Below, in pieces: positions 1 to 13,150 of a DNA stretch of 64,000 bases. Source of the DNA: Rhizophagus irregularis (taxonomy: Eukaryota > Glomeromycota > Glomeromycetes > Glomerales > Glomeraceae). The stretch is taken from NCBI RefSeq assembly GCF_026210795.1, contig NC_089445.1, forward strand, positions 1,736,001 through 1,800,000, given 5' to 3'. The notes below the pieces were generated by a model. The model saw only the letters and a program-made list of their open reading frames with translations. It was not told the origin of the DNA and did no database searches. The first letter of the stretch is position 1. Each line of letters starts with the position of its first letter. The position numbers and the translations under genes were made by a program.

Positions 1-548
1 CTTAGAGTCAGGAACCCTTCGGATAATTTATTAGAAGTATTACTAAAAACAATAGATCCTACAATTAATCCTGATCAACTTAAAGATTATATCAATATTT
101 GCAGAGGAAAATTTTCAGATTTTAGATATAATTACAAGAGTATTATAGTAAAGAAAGCTCAGGACCTTGAAATTCATTTTAGGTATGCGGTTTTGAAGTT
201 TTTATATTAGTTTATTTTATTTTAGTAAATTATTATTTAACAATCTTTTTTAGAAGTATCAGATTGGAAGAATTTGAAAACCTATTAGATAAAATTATTA
301 CTGAAGATTATTGTAGACAAATTCTTGCAACACATATTTCTTGTGTTCATAAAGAATCCTTTGAAAATGACAAAGTTTCTTTAAATAAACTTTTTGATTT
401 TGTTAAAAAAAGTTTATTGATTGGTATAAAATCTTTTTTTATTTCAATTGATGTAAAAGGTGAACTTAAAAAAATGGATAATTGTACTAGTTCTATTAAA
501 TTACAATCAAGATATCATACTAATATTGTATATAATATGGATTTATAA
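1..548 (+). CDS. Hypothetical protein, 3' part (two exons)
   Basis: The window opens inside an exon (1-182) that reads without a stop. It joins in phase across a GT...AG intron (183-253) to a second exon (254-548) ending in TAA. About 158 residues are visible. They are rich in Leu, Ile, Lys and Asp, with no signal peptide, membrane span or motif I recognise. An internal TTG at 264 is not a start, because the frame continues through the intron from exon 1. The gene runs convergent to the telomerase gene, with only 99 bp between the two stops, so the 3' UTRs probably overlap. The start lies outside the window. Function unknown. Confidence 0.6.
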
Positions 549-647
549 TTTTTTATAATTTCACTATTGTATTACTAATTAATTAATATCATAAGATTAT
601 TTCATTTAAATAAATAAAAAAGAAATAATATTAAACAATACCAAAAC

Positions 648-3600
648 TTAAAATGTTATTTTATTAAAAATTAATGATAACTTACAATCTACTATATGAT
701 TTAAATTATCTAACCGGGAGTTTTCAAGAAATTTTTTAAAATGTGAAAGTACTCCCTTATGATAGCTTTGTTTTTTGTTTAAAATGTAATAAAAAGCATT
801 AGCACCGAGCCTTATTGTTAAATAATAAAAAATATGAAGTTAATATTTATGATAAAAATAAATTTAAATTATAACAACACTAACCACATAAATTCTTTTT
901 TATTTATATTAAAGGAATATCTACTTGATGCATCAGTTTTACATAATACTAAATATAAATGATCAATAGCATTATGTAATACTTCTGTAATAATAACAAA
1001 AAAATTGCGTTAGTAAAAAATAATAATTAAATTTATTAAAATTTAATCAAAATTTACCAAATTCGAAATCTTCATTTCTTTGGGATTTTTGTCTAGGCAT
1101 TCCTTTTATACAGTGGTGGAATTTCATTCCAGCCATTAAAAAATTTTGGTATATATTTAATAGGGTAGTTTCTCTTGTATTTAGCGAAGTATCATAAAAA
1201 ATTTTATGGCTTTTTGCTAACAAAATTCTGAATAAATAATTATTTATATTAATTCAAAATTAATAATTTGCATAATATTAATCATAGTGTTTACTCGATC
1301 ATTTTTTTCTTTAAACATGTACCAGGGGTCTTTGTCGATTTTATAGTTAAAATGTTAGCAATATCTAATTTAATATAAATAATAATAAGTAAATTAATAA
1401 ATAGTTTTTGAATTAATTATAGAATACTAACGGGATAAATCGCTGTATCTTGAATAATCCACTTTGACATTCAAATTACGAGTATCAATTAATATTCCAC
1501 ACCACGGGAACTCTTATTAAAATTCAGTTAATATTTTACAATACAATTAATAAAACAAATAATCAATAAAATAAAATAAAATAGCAAATACGTACCATAA
1601 CCATCAACTTTATTTATTTTATTATTATTAACAGTTAAATCAAAGTTTACCATACTTTTTTTATCATTTATGACGATTTTATACTTTAAATCATCTTGGT
1701 GCATTGTTGTGATAAATTTTATAACATTATTTTTGTTTGTACTTATATACAAAAAATCATCAAGAAAATGCAATAGTAACTAATAATATTTAAATAATAT
1801 TATAATATTAATTAAATATTAAATATATCAGTAAGTACATTGAAGTATAATATTTAAAAATACTTACCCCATTCGTGTCATTAATGATATATTTAAATTC
1901 TTCTCGCTCCATAACTCCATAATATATACTACATAATAAGGATGATAGTACCGATCCTTGTGGAATGCCGACTTTTTGTTTATAATATTCTTCATTAACC
2001 TATATTAATAAATTTAATCAGTTAAAATAATTAAATAAATCATTTAAATAATATTCACTTGTATTTATTACCTTTATAATATTTTGTTGAATATGTTCTT
2101 TCAACAATTCAAGAATATCCTCTACTTCCATATAAGATTCATACACATTATCAATAAGAATTGCATTTTTATAATTTTGAGTTAATTTGGCGCTGTATTT
2201 CGGAAAAGACAAAAATTCACCTAAATATATATATATGATAAAAACAAAATAAATTTAAAAAATAAAATAATTAAATTAAAGTACAATAAATAATGTGTTG
2301 AAAAACTTTTACTTGAATCATGAACAAAGTTATCACGTTTTCTATAAATAGTTCCACCTTTTAGATAAATAGCTTCAAATTTATTCACTGAGTATTAGTA
2401 CTAAAAAAATCATCATTAGTAAATTAAAAAAAGATATTATATTATGCAAACAAGAAATTATTATTGTACAAACTTCAGTAAGAACTTCTTTTTCGATTAT
2501 TTCCATAAGAATATTTTGATCAATTGTTTCGAAACAACATTTAATATCAACTTTAGCAAAATAAAGTCGTGGATTATCATCATTAGATAAGTGTTTTTTA
2601 TATTCTTTTAAACAAGCATGAACTTCGTTATAATTGAATATAGACCCAGTTAGTAACGAAGGATTTTTTTCCTACCAAATAAAAAAAAAAGAATAATTAA
2701 TATTTAAATATTTACAATAACATTCAATTCAAATTATTTAATAAACTTACTTTTTCGTATTTAAGGATCTGAAACGTCGTATTTAATATGGAATTGATTG
2801 ATTTTGGTCGCTTTATATTATTGGAAGTACGCATCGGGCATTTCATGTTAACAATAGGTCTCAGATTTCCTTTGTTATCTTTAGGGAGGAATTTTAATTC
2901 GGAGTAACCCAGTTTCCTGTTTTTGAAAATTGTTTCTTCATTCTTTGACGGTATTTTTTCATATACAGAACTCGTTAGGGATTTAAGATTTTGTTCAACC
3001 ATTTTAAACCAAATCTCTCTTCGATAATAGGATAACCTATTTCCTTGTTTAGCATGATTTATTATATAAAAATTCAGCTATAAATATTAATATAGAAATT
3101 GTTAATGACTATAAATAAAATAAAAAATAAAATCATTTAAAATATCTATTTACTTTGAGAAGTGGAATTACTAAACATTCAAAAATCCACCAAATTAATT
3201 CGTACAACATTTCAGTACATTTCAATATTTCCAAATTATTATTGCCTTTAAGCCATTGGCATTTTTTAATCTAAATATTAGAAATATATATATTTCGTTA
3301 ATAAATCAAATACCATTTTAATACATAGAATAAAATTAAACAATAACCTTAAAATTTTGCACGACTTCATGTAAAGATACTACTTCGGAGTGACGTTTTT
3401 CAATAAAAACACTTATCATATTATAAATAACTGTTTTGTTATTTTTGTCACCAAAAAATTCGGGTGGAAATATAAAATCTAAAACTCCGACAACAAACTT
3501 CTTAACCTGTTTGAATTATTAAGTAATTTTTTTTTTAGAAATTAATAATAATTTAAGATAATTTTAAAATATTTAAAATATTACCTGATAGGTATTGCAC

Positions 3601-6127
3601 TCAACTAAACTTGTTTCCTTTATATTTAATACAGATTATAAGAAAAAATAATAATTCAATATTTGATTAAAATAAACACAAAAAAATTACCTGGATCGGG
3701 CAGTAAGTATTAAGCAAATGTCTATACTGGCATATATTATGACTAAAGCTCCGAACGGTTCGGGCTAAACCGGGGAACCGATCCGAAACCGGCTCAAAAT
3801 TCGGTTCGGTTCGGTTCAGGTATTAGAACTGAAAAACTGGCGGTTCGGTTCGGTTTAATCCGATTTTTTATAAAAATGCGAAAAATCGAATAGCCGGCCA
3901 TCTAGTGATCGTACAAAATTGAGCTATATATAATTGGATTCCTCTCGACAAGACGCGTCGAATGGTGGTAAGATCATATCTCTAGCATCGATAGATCACA
4001 CGTTAACCCACGCTAAATGATTTATAAATAATTGGAATTAGCAAGCTATCTATCGGTGCTAGAGACATGATCTTAGCACCATTCGACGCGTCTCAGTGAG
4101 ACGAATCCAATGAATATAAATTCGTTCGTGTACGACCACTAGATGGCGAATAATATCAAGTTTCGCATTTTTTAAAAATTTTCGAGCGTTAAAAATTAAA
4201 AATTCCGATACATGAATTTATTCGTCGTCCAATGGTCATACAAATATGAATTAGGACTCATTGGATTCGTCTCTATGAGACGAGTCGAATGGTGGTAAGA
4301 TCACGTCTCTAGCATCGATAGATAGCTTGCTAATGCCAATTTCTTATAAATTATTTAGTGTGAATTAACTTACGAACTATTAATGCTAGAGACATGATCT
4401 CACCACCATTCGACTCGTCTCATCGAGACGAATCCAATGAGTCCTAATTCATATTTGTATGACCATTGGACGACGAATAAATTCATGTATCGGAATTTTT
4501 AATTTTTAACGCTCGAAAATTTTTAAAAAATGCGAAACTTGATATTATTCGCCATCTAGTGGTCGTACACGAACGAATTTATATTCATTGTATTCGTCTC
4601 ACCGAGACACGTCGAATGGCGCTAAGATCATGTCTCTAGCACCGATAGATAGCTTGCTGATTCAAATTATTAATAAATCATTTAGCGTGGGTTAACGTGT
4701 GATCTATCGATGCTAGAGACATGATCTTACCACCATTCGACGCGTCTCATCGAGACGAATCCAATGATATATGGCTCAACTTTATACGATCACTAGATGG
4801 CCGGCTATATGATTTTTCGCATTTTTATAAAAATCGGATTAAACCGAACCGAACCGCCGGTTTTTCGGTTCGGTTCTTACGGATTTCGGCTCTAATCCGA
4901 ACCGTCTATAATCCGGACCAAACCGACCTGTTCGGAGCTTTAATTATGACATTTAATTATGTGATCAATATACGGAAGTAGATGTTTTAAATAATCCGGA
5001 ACTTTACAATGTAAATTCTATTTTTTAAAATAAGCTATAGATTGATCATTTTACAATAATACCCAATTAATAAGTATTCTAATAAATATATATACTTACA
5101 TCTATTTCCTTTCTCCTATCCATATAAGTATAATATAATGCATGAGAAACTTCTCTACAGGTAAATACGTTTTTCAAGTTGAATTGTTTCGGAAATATAT
5201 AACTTATCACGGTATTCGACATATTAACGTTATGATACGAAAACTTAACAACAATAAGGATATCTAATGAAATCATTATTTATTTATTAGTTATTACAAA
5301 AAAAACAGTAAGAATTTTTTTGGTACTTACGATCTTTTGGCAGCCCGTGCCATAATTCACCATTTTTATTATATATTAGGGGCCCAAAAAACATAATTGA
5401 ACGAGAAAAGAACAAGTTCGATATGGAATTCGTGTTGGATACTTTTATAATTTTACGATCATTTAAGATAGCGGCTTTGAAAGATTTATCCAAATCTTCA
5501 ATGGGACGTTTTCTACTGATGGATGGACCCATAATTTGTATATAGCATCCATTTTTGAGCTCAAGAAAAATAGAATAGTTCGTCAACAAAAAATACAGAG
5601 CTTCTTGACCGATTCTATATATTTTGAAAAATAATAATTAGTTATGCTTTTTATACATTAATTAAATATAAATTTTGCAAAAGCCAACCTCGTATAAAGT
5701 TTCAACCAAGCGTATGATTTCTTCATCAAATCAGTTGTAGTATTTAATGCACAGAATCGATATCCTTTCGGATTTTCAATTATAGATTTATTAGACTTAG
5801 TAAACCCAAATCTGCCTACGTTGATTATTGGTTCATGTCTATTTACTAAAAAATGAATGGACATATCTATTGTCTACAAATTAATATCGTTCATTAGTAA
5901 ACGTTCACTCAAAGAAATAAATCAATATAAATTCTCACCGTATCTAGACCTATTTGTTCTTTTCGTATATTTCCCACAATCTCTTGCTTTTCCTTTGTAA
6001 TCAGTGGGAAGTCTTTACAGGTATTAGAGCTTACAATAGTCGTTCGGAGGAGGTGCTTATACTCCTCTTCATCGTCTTTTTTAATTAAATCAATATCACG
6101 AGCAGATGATTGAAGTAAATCATACAA
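648..6127 (-). CDS. TERT: Telomerase reverse transcriptase (TERT), split by a foldback transposon
   Basis: Telomerase catalytic subunit, which copies an RNA template onto chromosome ends. I chained 19 exons on the minus strand: 6127-5939, 5873-5689, 5614-5331, 5263-5100, 5017-3691 (interrupted), 3617-3585, 3506-3348, 3270-3154, 3077-2751, 2671-2470, 2387-2313, 2220-2072, 1999-1868, 1779-1596, 1512-1432, 1364-1295, 1227-1058, 984-885 and 810-648. Without the insert they total exactly 968 codons. Motifs appear in TERT order: GQ (IGQEAL..NGCYIQIMG); SIMFF..GLPKD; IFPKQFNLKNVF; CP (LLNTYCP); QFP region (FPPEFFG, VSLHEV); T (NRLSYYRREIWFK); 1 (LKFLPK, LRPIVNM); A (YFAKVDIKCCFETI, catalytic Asp); B (YYKQKVGIPQGSVLSSLLC); C (LLHFLDDFLYIS, catalytic Asp pair); D (KSMVNF); E (FPWCGILIDTR); then a C-terminal thumb. 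The 5' start is unresolved: no ATG opens exon 1, and an upstream exon may exist. The reading frame shows no nonsense mutation apart from the insertion. Confidence 0.93.
3744..4942. mobile_element. hAT-type non-autonomous foldback element inside TERT
   Basis: A 1,199-bp element bounded by perfect 13-bp terminal inverted repeats (TAAAGCTCCGAAC) and flanked by an identical 8-bp duplication, ATTATGAC, at 3736-3743 and 4943-4950. The 8-bp duplication and the YARNG-like end (TAAAG) are typical of hAT elements. Subterminal CGGTTCGGTTCGG repeats resemble those of many hAT ends. Inside, several nested inverted repeats built from modules such as GAATCCAATGA and a TCTCTAGCATCGATAGAT-like block let most of the element fold back. 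There is no transposase gene; the open frame at 4721-4981 is fortuitous. The element sits in TERT exon 5, between the codons of the CP motif. Confidence 0.9.
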
Positions 6128-6396
6128 AAGTGTAAGATTTGAATAATTAGTCTTTAGTGTAGTGTTAGCAATTGTATTATTTATTAGAATATTTTATTAT
6201 AGTGGTTAAAAACTTTCGTGATTTTTTCGCGTATGTCATAAATACAGAAATATAAAAGATCGTCTTCATGAGTGAGATCGATATTTTTGCTGGCCAATCA
6301 ATGGCTTTTATTGATCTTTTTTTTTACGATAAAAAAAAAATTTACTTTTATTTTTAAATTGATAAAAAAAAAATTACCTTTATTTTTAAATTTAGT
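6128..6396. other. Intergenic gap between the divergent TERT and CACTA-like genes
   Basis: 269 bp separate the first recognised TERT exon from the start of the plus-strand transposase gene. The TERT frame stays open back to a stop at 6194-6196, so part of this stretch could be coding or contain an acceptor for a missing 5' TERT exon (an AG lies near 6153). The plus-strand side holds two near-repeated A/T runs just before the ATG at 6397. No other signal seen. Confidence 0.4.
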
Positions 6397-9300
6397 ATGC
6401 CTTTAAGAAGAAGCAGTAAAAGCAAGAATAGAAGCTTAAATTTACGACAATGAAAAGAACAAGTTCGTAATAATGTAACTAATATAGACAATACAATTAA
6501 TGATGTAGCTACTGAATTAAAAGGTAACGAATTTAAATAATTTAAAATATTATATCTTGAATTAAAAATAACTTTCTTTAAATGTTCAGATAATAATGAC
6601 GATGCAAATGAGAGTGGATTTGAACATTACACTGAATATAATGAAACTGATTATGTTGATAGTGAGAACGAAAATAATTATGTTGATAGTGATGATGAAA
6701 ATAATTATGTTGATAGCGACAATGAAAGTGATGATAGTGATGATAAAAATAATTATATCGAAAGTGATGATGATGAAAGTGATGATGAAAATGATTATGT
6801 TGATAGTGATGATGAAAATAATGATGTTGTTAGTGATAATGAAGTTGAACACAAAAATTTTGAAGGTTCTGAAAATATACTTGAAAATAATACATTACCA
6901 AATTCTTCTTTTGATGGTGAATTTGGACCTTATTTTTCATCAAGTACTTCTGCCTCAATATTTGCTTGGATTACTAAACATATGATAAGTAAGTAAAATT
7001 AATTAATAAATTAATATTTTGTCTAAGATATTATTTAATATTTTAAATATTTTAAAACGTTTTATTGTCAGCAACAAATGCGTATAAAGACTTGGTTAAA
7101 ATTTTAAACCACCCAAATTTTGATGTCAAAGAAGTTCCTACGAATATTAGATACTTTAAAAAAAATAGTCGAGCTAGATTACCATTGTTAACAGTCAAGA
7201 AATACACTATACCCATATCTAACATGAAAACACAATCTACTTCTCAGCCTTTTAGAGAGGTATATGCAATATCATTATTTGATATCATAAAAAAAACTTT
7301 ATCTAACCCACTTTTAATTTCTAAAATGTATAATGGTCCAGGAATTGAAGTAGAGAATAAAAGTGAATTTTGGCATGGTGAACTATGGCAGCAATCTCCA
7401 TTATTTGGTGAACATAATATTACGATAAATTCAGGTATTTTTTTAAATATTTGGTATTCATTAATTATAAATTATATTAATATTATTTAACTAAAATATA
7501 TTATTATTTGTTTATTTAGTTGAATATTTTACAGGAGACTTTGTTCATATTATGGCATCAAATCAATTAAATTGTATGAGAATAACGTCTATAATTCTAC
7601 ATAACAGTAGATTAAAGTTAAAATTGCAGAGATTTTTAACTTTTGATGAACTTCCAGCTCAATATCAAACAGCTGATCGTTATTCTAATAGTAGTAATAA
7701 AAGATGGTTATTAGAAGATAAACCTATAATAGTTGAACCTGAAGTTATAGTTGGTAAAACATTAGTATGGTTACAAGATCAAGAAGAGCCTAATTATTAT
7801 ACATATATTGTTGCTGAAATTTTATATAATTATCAAAACAAATGGAAAATCAGAAATATATGTTATAGATTTAGACATCCATCAGAATATTGTCCTTTTC
7901 CTCAAAATCCACATAATTTACCAATGTGGAAAATATTTATAGATCTTTATTATGATGATTTTGGCACTTTTCAAAATGTATATCATTCATTAGGTGGTGT
8001 TTACATACAAATTGGCAATATGCCATTTTCAATGAGAAAACTTTTAAAAAATCATTTTATTATAGGATTTGTTCCTTTTGGTGGAAACTTTAAAGAATTT
8101 ATTAGTCCATTTTTACAAGAATTAAAAGAATTAGAAAAAGGAAAAGTTTTTAATATTCAAGGTAAAAATATATTGGTAATAGCAGGTCTTGGTATTGTTA
8201 CTGCAGACCTTCCACAGGGAAATGATTTAGTAGGAGTTATGAGACATAATGCTAAAAGAGGCTGTCGTTCTTGTAAAATTGAAAATCATAATTCTTTAAA
8301 ATCTTTTGATGATATATCTAAAGAATTGCGATATCATCATTTAATGGATGATGAATTTGACCTTATATTAAATTCAGATTCATTAACAATTCAAAGGAAT
8401 TTATGTTCAAAATTTGGGTTAAAAAATCAGAAACCAATATTAGATAATTTAATACGTGATCGACTTCTTCAATTACCCCAAGATATCTATCACGCTATTG
8501 CTGGTAAAATATTAAAATTAATAAATTGTACATTTAATATGTTTAATTCAAATGGAAATAATGAATTTATTAAAAATTGAAAGTTATTTGAAATGCCTAT
8601 ACAATGGCATAAATTACCAAATCCAATTACACATAGACAAAGTTTTATGATGTCAGATAGATTGCGTTTAGCTATGGTTTTACCACATATTCTTCGACAA
8701 TATTTACAAATTAAACATTTAAAAAACAATTCACTTATTGAATTACAAGAAAATCTGTCTGTTAATACAAATAGAATTATAGATAAATTAATTCAATGTT
8801 GGGTAGTAGTAGCAAAATGTGCTAAACTTTGTTTTAGTTTATTTTTTAATAATGAATCATATAAAATTTTGAATGATTTATTAAACCAAGAAGCAATTTT
8901 ACTTACAAAGGTATTAATTAAAATTAAATAATATTATTAATTATTATATAATATTAATTAGAGTATTATTTTATTAATTTTATAGATTTTTCCTCAAGAT
9001 TTTACTAATCTTCCTAATTTACATATTAATGGTCATTTACAACATCATGCTAAAACATTTGCTACATTAGTAAATAGTGCTGTTGGAGTTAAAGAAATGG
9101 TTCATAAAATATTTAAAAATACTGTTTCACATACAAATGGAAAAATGATAGAAAAGGATCTAATAAAAAGATATAATACTTTACAGGCATTACGTAATAT
9201 CATAGATGGTACTTTGGATTCTCATTATAATAATTTTTTGGGAAATGGTTATTTTCAAGACAATATTTTTAGATTATTGCTTTCTTCTTGGTTTGCTACA

Positions 9301-10012
9301 TCAGCAACTATTTCTAATACTAAAAAAATAGGTATGTTTTATTATTAATTTATTTAACTGATTTTAATTTTAATTTTCACTTATTAAAAAATTTTATTAT
9401 ATAGCAATTAATGAAGCAGTTGAATCCCCAGATGATTCTATTTATGAAATTCAGCTACAAGCTAAATGGAAACAATATAAGATTTTGCAAAATAATTTTG
9501 AAACAAATATATCAATTAATGGTGATATTTACTATGGTCTTAAAACAGCTTATAAAGAATACTTTAACTTTACAGAATATCTTCATAATACCAAAATTAT
9601 TTATTTTAATTATATTTCATATAAGGTATTAAACCAAGATGGTAAATCATCAATAATACGAATAAGTGTTGGAAATGTAGTAGAACTTGAAGAGGAATTA
9701 GAAGGGAATTCATATGCAATAGTACAAGCCATTTTTTTACATACTTATAATAATGCTAAAACATACCCTTTTTATTTTTTAAAATGGTTTGAAAAAATTG
9801 AAGGAAGAAATGGTATTGATTCTCTAATGATGTGTCAAAAATACAAAATATGTACAGAAAGGAAAAAATGGCACAATGTTTTTCCTATTTCTTTTGTAAC
9901 TTCCATGCCTAAAGTCCATTTTGTTCATCAATGTGTTAATGACTGTTCAGTAAGAAATCATAATCTATCACAACCTTACTTACTAAATGAATTTTTTTAT
10001 AATGCAATATAA
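6397..10012 (+). pseudogene. CACTA/tnp2-like (Plavaka-type) transposase, decayed
   Basis: Six exons can be joined in frame: 6397-6523, 6590-6988, 7072-7434, 7520-8910, 8986-9331 and 9405-10012. The N-terminus is basic, followed by a long Asp/Ser/Asn-rich repeat (YVDSDDEN-type, about 6650-6850). Next come a segment ending EFWHGELWQQSPLFGEH and a core with IDLYYDDFG, YHSLGGVYIQ, VTADLPQGNDL, RHNAKRGCRSC and LPNPITHRQSFM. This resembles the tnp2-type transposase domain of fungal CACTA elements; the family call rests on recalled motif style. Two in-frame TGA codons break it: 6451-6453 (probably from CGA) and 8578-8580 (from TGG, in a position expected to be aromatic). The rest of the frame is intact, so decay is recent or the stops are recoded. 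I did not find TIRs. Confidence 0.7.
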
Positions 10013-10850
10013 AATAAAGTTCAGAGTTAATTTCTATAAATTATTAATATCAAGTAGTAAAATTAAATATTTTTAATTATTATTTCAATATTTAAAATAA
10101 TTTTTCTAAACTTACAAAATTCAAATTTTATTGAATATTCTCAATTTTAGCAGATCGACACATTTTTTTTCTTTTAAGTAACGAAATTCAAACCTTTTTT
10201 TGTAGATATCATCTTGGCTGATGTGGATTGCAGCATTTCAAGGTATTTAACTTCGAAATTCATCATATAAATATGTTTTTTATTTTAATTTTAAGTTTCA
10301 ACATCTTGCTAGTATTTATTTTGAAGAAAGGAAATGCTTACTAAATTTTCGAATTAAGATTATCAAAATATATACACAGGTCAAATGCTGACAAATCGGC
10401 ATCCAATCGGATGCCAATAGTCATCCTTATTTGGTGATCGGATGCCAGTTAGGCGGTCAATTAATGGCGCAAATCAGAATATAACCGGATGTGCCAATTA
10501 TAATATTACATAATAAAAATAAATCACACCCGGCACTATTTAATTTGACCACTATTTAATTTGTCAAATTAAATATAACCAGTATCTTCTGATTGCTAAT
10601 AGAACCTTCCGATTGTAATTAATCGTTTAATAGAAATGCGCTGATTTGAATTGATTGCAAATATTATATTTATTATTATTCTAATACAATAATTTAAAAT
10701 ACAATCTATCAATAAGCTAATTTGATAAATCCTACATATACTATCTATCCAATGAACCTGCCAAAACATACAAAAGAAAAGAATACATTAGTATTATTTA
10801 CTAATATTTCCAATTTAAAACATCTCCCCTTCTTTTCTATGGGCTGTTTT
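10013..10850. other. AT-rich intergenic DNA
   Basis: No gene supported. A patch at 10380-10500 repeats CGGATGCCA-like words (three related copies), and a duplicated ACTATTTAATTTG word lies near 10535-10570. The open frame at 10722-11045 is only the antisense of the mini-exon-like repeats that follow. Confidence 0.4.
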
Positions 10851-11660
10851 ATTAGTTTCAAGGTACCTGGTAGGCCCTACAATAAAAAAAAAGAAAGTGG
10901 AACGTTAATAAAGCTTACTAGCATTCTCAATTTAAAAAAACTCCCTCCTACTTTTAATAATTACCTCTCAGGGGGTTCCTTTGGTTCCGAAGGTCCTATA
11001 ATAAAAAAATTTTTAGATAAGAAAAATGGCGTTGGTATAATTTAATAATGCTAACATCACCATACCCACCAAAGACACTTATCGTTCCAAGAGAAAATAT
11101 TCCAAGACGCTGACCTACAGAAAAAAAAGTCCAAGTGCTGTTCAATGTTGAGAAATCCAACCAAAGAAGTCCAAGAAGTCAACGTCTGAAGTCCAATGCC
11201 AAAAGATCCAGTACCTACAGAAAAAAAGAAAGGTGAAAAACTAATAAAAAATTAAAGAAAATATGTAAGTTTCGAAGTATCAAATCAAAACTTGCCATAC
11301 CCCAAAGCTGAAGAAACTGATACCTACAAAAAAAAGAGGAATTTAAAAAAAAGAAAAAATTAAAATAAAATTGTAAGTTCCGAACTGAAACTTACCAAAT
11401 CCAAGATCAGATCCAAATAAACCAGTATCTAAAAAAGGAAATGAAAGTTTAAAACGATTTTTTTAAAAATACATCCCCCCCTTGAAACCGATATCTATGA
11501 ATAAAAATTAAAAAGTTTTTTCAAAAGAAAAATTTACTAAAAAAGTTAAGTTTCGAAGCTAACTTACCGATCCAAAGCGCAAAAATCTAAGCTGATACAT
11601 ACCTAAAAAACGAAGCCATGAGAGTAATTTTTTTAAAGGAAAAATTTTTTTTTAAGTTTA
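10850..11660 (-). repeat. Degenerate mini-exon-like repeat array A
   Basis: Read on the minus strand, this stretch holds about seven degenerate units. Each has a T-rich acceptor ending in TAG, a 30-55 nt less AT-rich core, and a GTAAGTTT-like donor, for example around 10980, 11080, 11200, 11300, 11410 and 11570. The spacers are A/T runs with inverted AAGTTTCGAA words. The units are more diverged than those of the array at 14.9-17.4 kb. No start or stop-bounded coding sequence can be assembled with confidence. Confidence 0.5.
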
Positions 11661-13150
11661 TTAACGCTAAAAAGATTATCTTTCAGCACAAACCATAATT
11701 GACTAGTCTGATCTACTGATTGATTTATTTTGCTTTGACAATTCACATGCAAAAATTGTCAACAAACTTTACCGACGTAACTGCCGTAATGTCACTGCTA
11801 AAAAAAGAAAAAGTCTGTACCCCTAATTTTCTATATACCATTTTAATATATCACATTGACAAATAAAGTCTAATTGGCATAATTGTCGGTTTGGCAACAA
11901 TAAGTAAATTTCTGATTGCTCCTTATTTTACATGTTGAAGATCTGAATTTCCCAACCGGCAGATATAGATTAGGATTCCCATTCCATTTTTATTGGATAG
12001 GAACGCATGTCTTATACATTTTTCTATTTTGTGTATCATTTTTTGTTTGTAATACGACAAAAAAAATATTTTTTTGTTTGGGTTATCATTTCTAAAAGAA
12101 TTAAGTTTTCTTATGTAATATGTAATATTATTAGCTCCTTTTTTTTTAAAAAAAAAATTTTTAAAGTATTTTGAAAGATTTTTTTTCGCTATAAAATAAT
12201 TTTTTTTATCGAAATTGATGAGAGGAGATGGTTTTTATTGGCTAAATTTTCATATAAGAAAATACATTATGTCATGGCAAAAAAATGTTTTCATCGGGCT
12301 ACTACCATAATATTCAATCCGATGAAGGCATTGTGTTGAATTTAAATTCTTCATGACTTTTATCGAAGCTACATTCAATTTAGTGTTATGATGAAATCAG
12401 TAAAGGGAGAGAAAAACTTTCACACACAATAAATTTTAGTATAATTGAGATATCTCACTGACAGATCTGCATTCATGATTGACCAGAATATTGTCTCAGA
12501 ATACTAAAGATTGGTTGTCATTGCAATACGTTACCATTATGTAAGTTACCGGTTACAAACTTTTGCTCATTTCTTTATTCCAATTTAAATGTGATTTACA
12601 AAATAGCAACATAAGATCACTGACAAATTAAAATAAATTGTTAAGTTCGTAAACAAATACTTAACAATCTCTACATTTGTAAGAAATTAAATTTACTGCC
12701 AGGTTCAATTTAATTTTTTTTCGCTAAATCATATAAATGATAAAAATGTAAATTATAAAATAGTAGTAATAATAATAATTCAATAATTCGTTAAAACATG
12801 GAGATGTGACGTACTTAATAAATTTTTTAACAATCCGCAAGACCTTTACCATGAACAAAAAAAGCTAGATAAATAACAATCGCTGAAAATGTCAGGGGTA
12901 AAGTTTGTTTCGTAATGACAAATATAAACTCGTGTGATTTATTATGTCAGATCGAACACTGCTTTATTTGATGAAAATTGCCCCATAAAATAGTTTTTGA
13001 CAAAGAATTTGAACTTTTTTTCGTGTTTCAAGCGTGTACTTTATTCTGATTCATTTGTGATCAGAAGATTCTTCGCGTAGTTAACGCGGTTACTGCATTA
13101 ATATAAATGTAAGCTGATTTTCACACTCTTTCTAAATATTCTAAATAAAA
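11661..13150. other. Intergenic / upstream region of the 13151 gene
   Basis: About 1.5 kb with no supportable gene. It is AT-rich, with long T and A runs (about 12130-12200). It lies between mini-exon array A and the ATG of the next plus-strand gene, so it presumably includes that gene's promoter, but no specific element could be defined. Confidence 0.35.

Noticed and set aside
3744-4942. Idea that the TERT insert is an ordinary intron
   Set aside because: An in-frame TAA lies right at the element edge before the nearest GT (near 4930), and the acceptor-like CTTTAG at the other edge would not keep the frame; precise splicing could not be constructed, so insertion is the better explanation.
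4721-4981. 86-codon frame
   Set aside because: Lies across the end of the foldback element and its flank; composition reflects inverted repeats and no homology is recognised.
6586-6852. Minus-strand Ile/Phe-rich open frame
   Set aside because: Antisense shadow of the Asp/Ser/Asn repeat in the CACTA-like gene.
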